This document shows, in pieces, positions 61,079 to 64,000 of a DNA stretch of 64,000 nt. The DNA lies in contig JBHGYD010000014.1 of assembly GCA_041920415.1 (NCBI GenBank), positions 11,936 through 75,935 on the forward strand, in the 5' to 3' direction. The position numbers and the translations under genes were made by a program. Within the stretch, counting starts at the first letter, position 1. Each line of letters opens with the position of its first letter. A model generated the notes under the pieces. That model did no database searches, was not told the origin of the DNA, and was given only the letters and a program-made list of their open reading frames with translations. The stretch comes from JBHGYD01 sp041920415. Lineage in GTDB: Bacteria > Bacillota > Bacilli > Bacillales > Anoxybacillaceae.

Positions 61079-62692
61079 GTGGCAAGTACGATGCACATTA
61101 GTGGGCTTGCGAGCGGAATGGACATTGACAAAATGGTCAGTGATTTAATGAAAGCAGAGCGTATGCCGCTTGATAAACTGTACCAGAAAAAACAACTGCT
61201 TGAGTGGCAGCGCGATGATTACCGAGAAATGAATAAGTTGCTAAGTGATCTAGATACATTTATTTTCGATGGTATTTATCGTCAATCAACATTTATAAAA
61301 CAAACAGTTACAAGTTCTAATGAAGCAGCTGTTTCGGTGAAAAATATTAGTTCTACTTCTAACTTGACATCAACGATTAAAGTTACGCAACTTGCAGAGA
61401 ATGCTTATATGTTTGGATCGGATGCAGTTGGTAATGCGAGTTTTGACCCGACTCAAACGTTATTAAGTCAAGATAGTAAAATAACTAAAAACAATGGTTA
61501 TATATTGTCTAGCGGGACAAAGGAGATTAGAATTAAAGCGATTAAGAGCGATGGCACAATGCCAACGGATTGGACAAGAATTGAATTTGATCCGAATGTT
61601 GACTCCTTAAACTCGCTAATCGATAAAATAAATAAATCTCAAGCTGGAGTAGTAGCTTTTTATGACAGTCAAACTGGCAGAGTATCATTGACAGCCAAAA
61701 ATACGGGTGACGCAGCAGAAGGTGCTGAGATTGTTATTGATGCTGCAGCTGATACCTTTTTAATCGATGTGTTAAAGCTATCCGAAGATAGTGATACTGC
61801 TGCTGATAGTACTACGACTGATCCAACCGACATTAATAAAACTGTTAATCTAGGAAAGAAAGGAAAGAATGCAAAGTTTACAATTAACGGTCTACCAACG
61901 GAGCGCTCGACTAATGTTTTCCAAATTAACGGATATGAATATACATTAAAGGAGACAACAGCAAGTGAAGTAACAGTTACTTCATCTACTGATGTTGACA
62001 CAATTTTTAATTCAATTAAAGCATTTGTTGATAAATACAATGAAGTCATTGGTAAAATTAATGCTGAACTTAAAGAAGCACGCTACCGCGATTATCCGCC
62101 ATTGACCGACGAACAAAAACAATCGATGACGGAAAAACAAGTGGAGCTTTGGGAAGAAAAAGCGCGGAGCGGAATGTTGCGAAACGATTTGATTTTATCG
62201 AGTAGTTTAAACAAGATGCGGATGGACCTTTACACGAAAGTAGAGGGTTCTAATATTACGAGCGGCTTTTCCCAGCTCGCAGAAATTGGCATTACGACTT
62301 CTTCAAATTATTTAGATGGTGGTAAACTCATTATTAACGAAACGAAGCTTCGCCAAAAAATTCAAGAAAATCCGGATGCGATTTATCGCTTGTTTAATAA
62401 CGACAGCACGAATTACTCAGAGAAAGGTATTGTCAGTAGATTAAGAGATACAATTAAAAACACCATCGGCCAAATCGAACAAAAAGCAGGTAAAACGATT
62501 TGGTCAAATCAACAGTTTTCCATTGGTCGCAGTTTAAATGATGTTAACGATCAAATTAACCGTTTTGAAGACCGTCTCAAACAAATCGAAGATCGCTATT
62601 GGCGTCAGTTTACGGCGATGGAGGAAGCAATTAATCAGGCGAACCAACAAGGTGCGTATTTGATGAACGCCTTTGGCGGAGGCGGACGATAA
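61079..62692 (+). CDS. fliD: Filament cap protein FliD
   Basis: 537 residues. GTG 61079 gives five nt spacing from GGTGAG; GTG 61073 is the alternative two codons earlier. FliD N-terminus (MHISGLASGMDIDKMVSDLMKAERMPLDKLYQKKQLLEWQRDDYREMN) and C-terminal coiled coil (DVNDQINRFEDRLKQIEDRYWRQFTAMEEAINQANQQGAYL) are intact. It caps the filament and helps fold exported flagellin. Confidence 0.95.
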   Translation: MASTMHISGLASGMDIDKMVSDLMKAERMPLDKLYQKKQLLEWQRDDYREMNKLLSDLDTFIFDGIYRQSTFIKQTVTSSNEAAVSVKNISSTSNLTSTIKVTQLAENAYMFGSDAVGNASFDPTQTLLSQDSKITKNNGYILSSGTKEIRIKAIKSDGTMPTDWTRIEFDPNVDSLNSLIDKINKSQAGVVAFYDSQTGRVSLTAKNTGDAAEGAEIVIDAAADTFLIDVLKLSEDSDTAADSTTTDPTDINKTVNLGKKGKNAKFTINGLPTERSTNVFQINGYEYTLKETTASEVTVTSSTDVDTIFNSIKAFVDKYNEVIGKINAELKEARYRDYPPLTDEQKQSMTEKQVELWEEKARSGMLRNDLILSSSLNKMRMDLYTKVEGSNITSGFSQLAEIGITTSSNYLDGGKLIINETKLRQKIQENPDAIYRLFNNDSTNYSEKGIVSRLRDTIKNTIGQIEQKAGKTIWSNQQFSIGRSLNDVNDQINRFEDRLKQIEDRYWRQFTAMEEAINQANQQGAYLMNAFGGGGR

Positions 62693-62713
62693 TTTTTTTA
62701 AGGGGTGTTGTAC

Positions 62714-63115
62714 ATGGCAATTAACAATCCGTATCAATCTTATCAAGAGAATGCTGTACAGACGGCGTCTCCTGGCGAGTTGACATTAATGTTATATAAC
62801 GGATGCTTAAAATTTATTAAGCTCGCGCGTAAAGCAATTGAAGAAAAAAATATTGAGGAAAAAAATACAAATTTGTTAAAAGCGCAAAAAATTATTCAAG
62901 AATTGATGGTTACGCTCAATATGGACTATGAAGTGGCAAAAAACATGATGGCAATGTACGACTATATTCATCGTCGTCTTATTGAGACAAATATTACAAA
63001 CGATTTAGCCATTTTAGATGAAGTCGAAGGCTATGTGACCGAGTTTCGCGATACGTGGAAACAAGTGATTCAGATCAATCGTCAACGTCAATATGCGCAA
63101 GGTGGGCAAGCGTAA
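62714..63115 (+). CDS. fliS: Flagellin export chaperone FliS
   Basis: 133 residues. ATG 62714 after AAGGGG. NPYQSYQENAVQTASPGELTLMLYNGCLKFIKLARKAIEE is the typical FliS start. It binds the flagellin C-terminus before export. Confidence 0.95.
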   Translation: MAINNPYQSYQENAVQTASPGELTLMLYNGCLKFIKLARKAIEEKNIEEKNTNLLKAQKIIQELMVTLNMDYEVAKNMMAMYDYIHRRLIETNITNDLAILDEVEGYVTEFRDTWKQVIQINRQRQYAQGGQA

Positions 63116-63466
63116 GTGAGCGTTGTGTCTGAGTTGTTTAGCGTGACGAAGGAGTTATATGAATTATTAGAGCAACCTATTCGCAAAGAGAAGCGTGACG
63201 AAACGATTGAAGCAATTCAGCGGTTGCTTTCTCAAAGAGATATGCTTATTCAGCAACTACGGCCGCCGTATAACGAAGAGGAGCAGGAGCTTGGGATGCA
63301 AATGGTTTCTTTGAATGAAGCCATCGATGAAAAGTTGCAGCAATTGAAGCAACAAATTCAGCAAGATTTAAAAGCGATGAAACAAAAAAAGATGGCGAAT
63401 CAAAATTATATGAATCCCTATCAGCCGTTAGCGATTGACGGCATGTTTTACGATAAAAAACGATAG
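63116..63466 (+). CDS. fliT: Flagellar chaperone FliT
   Basis: 116 residues from GTG 63116, immediately after the fliS stop. All-helical (SELFSVTKELYELLEQPI, RLLSQRDMLIQQLRPPYNEEEQELGMQMVSLNEAIDEKLQQLKQQIQ). FliT is the FliD chaperone; position and size agree. Confidence 0.88.
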   Translation: MSVVSELFSVTKELYELLEQPIRKEKRDETIEAIQRLLSQRDMLIQQLRPPYNEEEQELGMQMVSLNEAIDEKLQQLKQQIQQDLKAMKQKKMANQNYMNPYQPLAIDGMFYDKKR

Positions 63467-63478
63467 ATTGTGATGTAA

Positions 63479-63877
63479 ATGGTTCCATTAACAAACGCAC
63501 AATTTGAGATGGTACAAAAGTACGCAGCGCTGCTTGACACGATTGAGGAAGGGTTTGAATATATTGAAGAAAGTTTTACCAATTACGAACGGACGCAAGG
63601 AGATGTCGTGCTGGCCGATATTTTCGCGGCGTTTGTGCGCATTAGCGAAATGAACGTTCAGCTAGAACGGTTATTTGCCGCTGAAGAGGAAATCGTTCGT
63701 AGTCTTCAGCTATTTGCCGATGTTTTGGACGAAGCGTTGAAGCTCGATGGTAAGCTCGATGACCCGAATTTTAAACAACAAGTCATTGAACAAAAACTTT
63801 CCCCTGCGTTTCAAGCATGGAAATTAGTGATGCAGCAGGCGTTAAAAAAATATATTGAAACCCTTGGTGCTAGTTGA
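63479..63877 (+). CDS. Helical protein at the end of the fliD operon, unknown function
   Basis: 132 residues from ATG 63479, with only a weak site (GTGATG) upstream, 12 bp after fliT. Predicted all-helical and acidic (YAALLDTIEEGFEYIEESFTNYERTQGDVVLADIFAAFVRISEMNVQLERLF; QVIEQKLSPAFQAWKLVMQQALKKYI). No known motif recognised. Operon membership suggests a flagellar helper. It ends in a hairpin containing its stop codon. Confidence 0.75.
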   Translation: MVPLTNAQFEMVQKYAALLDTIEEGFEYIEESFTNYERTQGDVVLADIFAAFVRISEMNVQLERLFAAEEEIVRSLQLFADVLDEALKLDGKLDDPNFKQQVIEQKLSPAFQAWKLVMQQALKKYIETLGAS

Positions 63878-63896
63878 ACTCTACTGTTCAACTAGC
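63869..63896. terminator. Hairpin between convergent genes
   Basis: A perfect 11-bp stem, GCTAGTTGAAC with GTTCAACTAGC, loop of six, but without a clear T-run on either side. Confidence 0.5.
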
Positions 63897-64000
63897 TCAA
63901 GAGAAACAAGCGTGTAAGCCAATAAAATACCGTCTAATGCCGTTTCAAACCCTTCGACGCTGTTAGCACGGATCGAAGTGAGACGAAACACATCCACAAG
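63881..64000 (-). CDS. C-terminal end of an unidentified minus-strand gene
   Basis: A minus-strand frame is open from the window edge to TAG at 63881-63883 (39 codons), reading DVFRLTSIRANSVEGFETALDG and ending LVSLELVEQ. Its amino-acid composition is protein-like, and its end falls at a hairpin shared with the converging gene. The family is not recognisable from this fragment. Confidence 0.5.
   Translation of the reverse strand, partial: LVDVFRLTSIRANSVEGFETALDGILLAYTLVSLELVEQ

Noticed and set aside
1..64000. CRISPR arrays, tRNA or rRNA genes, prophage
   Set aside because: No regularly spaced repeats, cloverleaf-type sequences or phage structural genes were seen on reading both strands.

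Overview
The window looks like a chromosomal segment of a thermophilic, motile, spore-forming Bacillaceae, most like the Anoxybacillus/Geobacillus group. This is inferred from gene order and protein style, not from a search. The block tagO - LCP ligase - yvyE - degS - degU - degV - comFA - comFC - yvyF - flgM - flgN - flgK - flgL - yviE - fliW - csrA - hag - flaG - fliD - fliS - fliT matches the Bacillus subtilis order. AGGAGG-type ribosome binding sites and Firmicute sigma-A and sigma-D promoters fit. No tRNA, rRNA, CRISPR array or intact transposase gene was seen.

Region 1 (1-17.4 kb) is a cell-envelope zone: a partial O-antigen-ligase-like membrane protein, a secreted beta-propeller, a C39-like peptidase, an M14 carboxypeptidase, a membrane methyltransferase, two SLH-domain surface proteins, two paralogous polysaccharide deacetylases and a 977-residue glucosaminidase. 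Several of these share one SH3-like repeat. A long non-coding stretch (6.2-7.3 kb) holds six perfect Spo0A-box heptamers, a good sigma-A promoter, a structured RNA and three terminators. Two relics resemble the 3' ends of IS605/TnpB elements.

Region 2 (17.5-34.2 kb) makes and anchors wall polymers: galU; a lipid-linked glycosylation module (GT2, GT-C-like enzyme, two small EamA proteins); an SLH subtilase; an SLH amidase; csaB, which pyruvylates the polymer bound by SLH domains; a TuaC-like glycosyltransferase; an Alg14/Alg13-like pair; a MurJ-like flippase; tagO; and an LCP ligase.

Region 3 (34.4-39.5 kb) is degS-degU, degV and comFA-comFC, with no comFB.

Region 4 (39.5-64 kb) is the late flagellar locus with a flagellin-glycosylation island inserted after hag. 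Sigma-D promoters precede a FliK-like/FlhB-C-like pair, flgM and hag, and a weaker one precedes flaG. The island holds two Maf proteins, a small unknown protein and a pseudaminic-acid pathway (pseB, pseC, pseF, pseG, pseI). It has no PseH acetyltransferase. Instead there is a PseG-formyltransferase fusion, a second formyltransferase and a PIG-L deacetylase, which suggests an N-formylated pseudaminic acid on flagellin. After pseI come a frameshifted aminotransferase stub, a decayed second flagellin C-terminus and a 132-bp MITE-like element, before flaG-fliD-fliS-fliT. A sigma-D promoter also precedes the SLH protein at 8.1 kb, tying a surface protein to the motility regulon.
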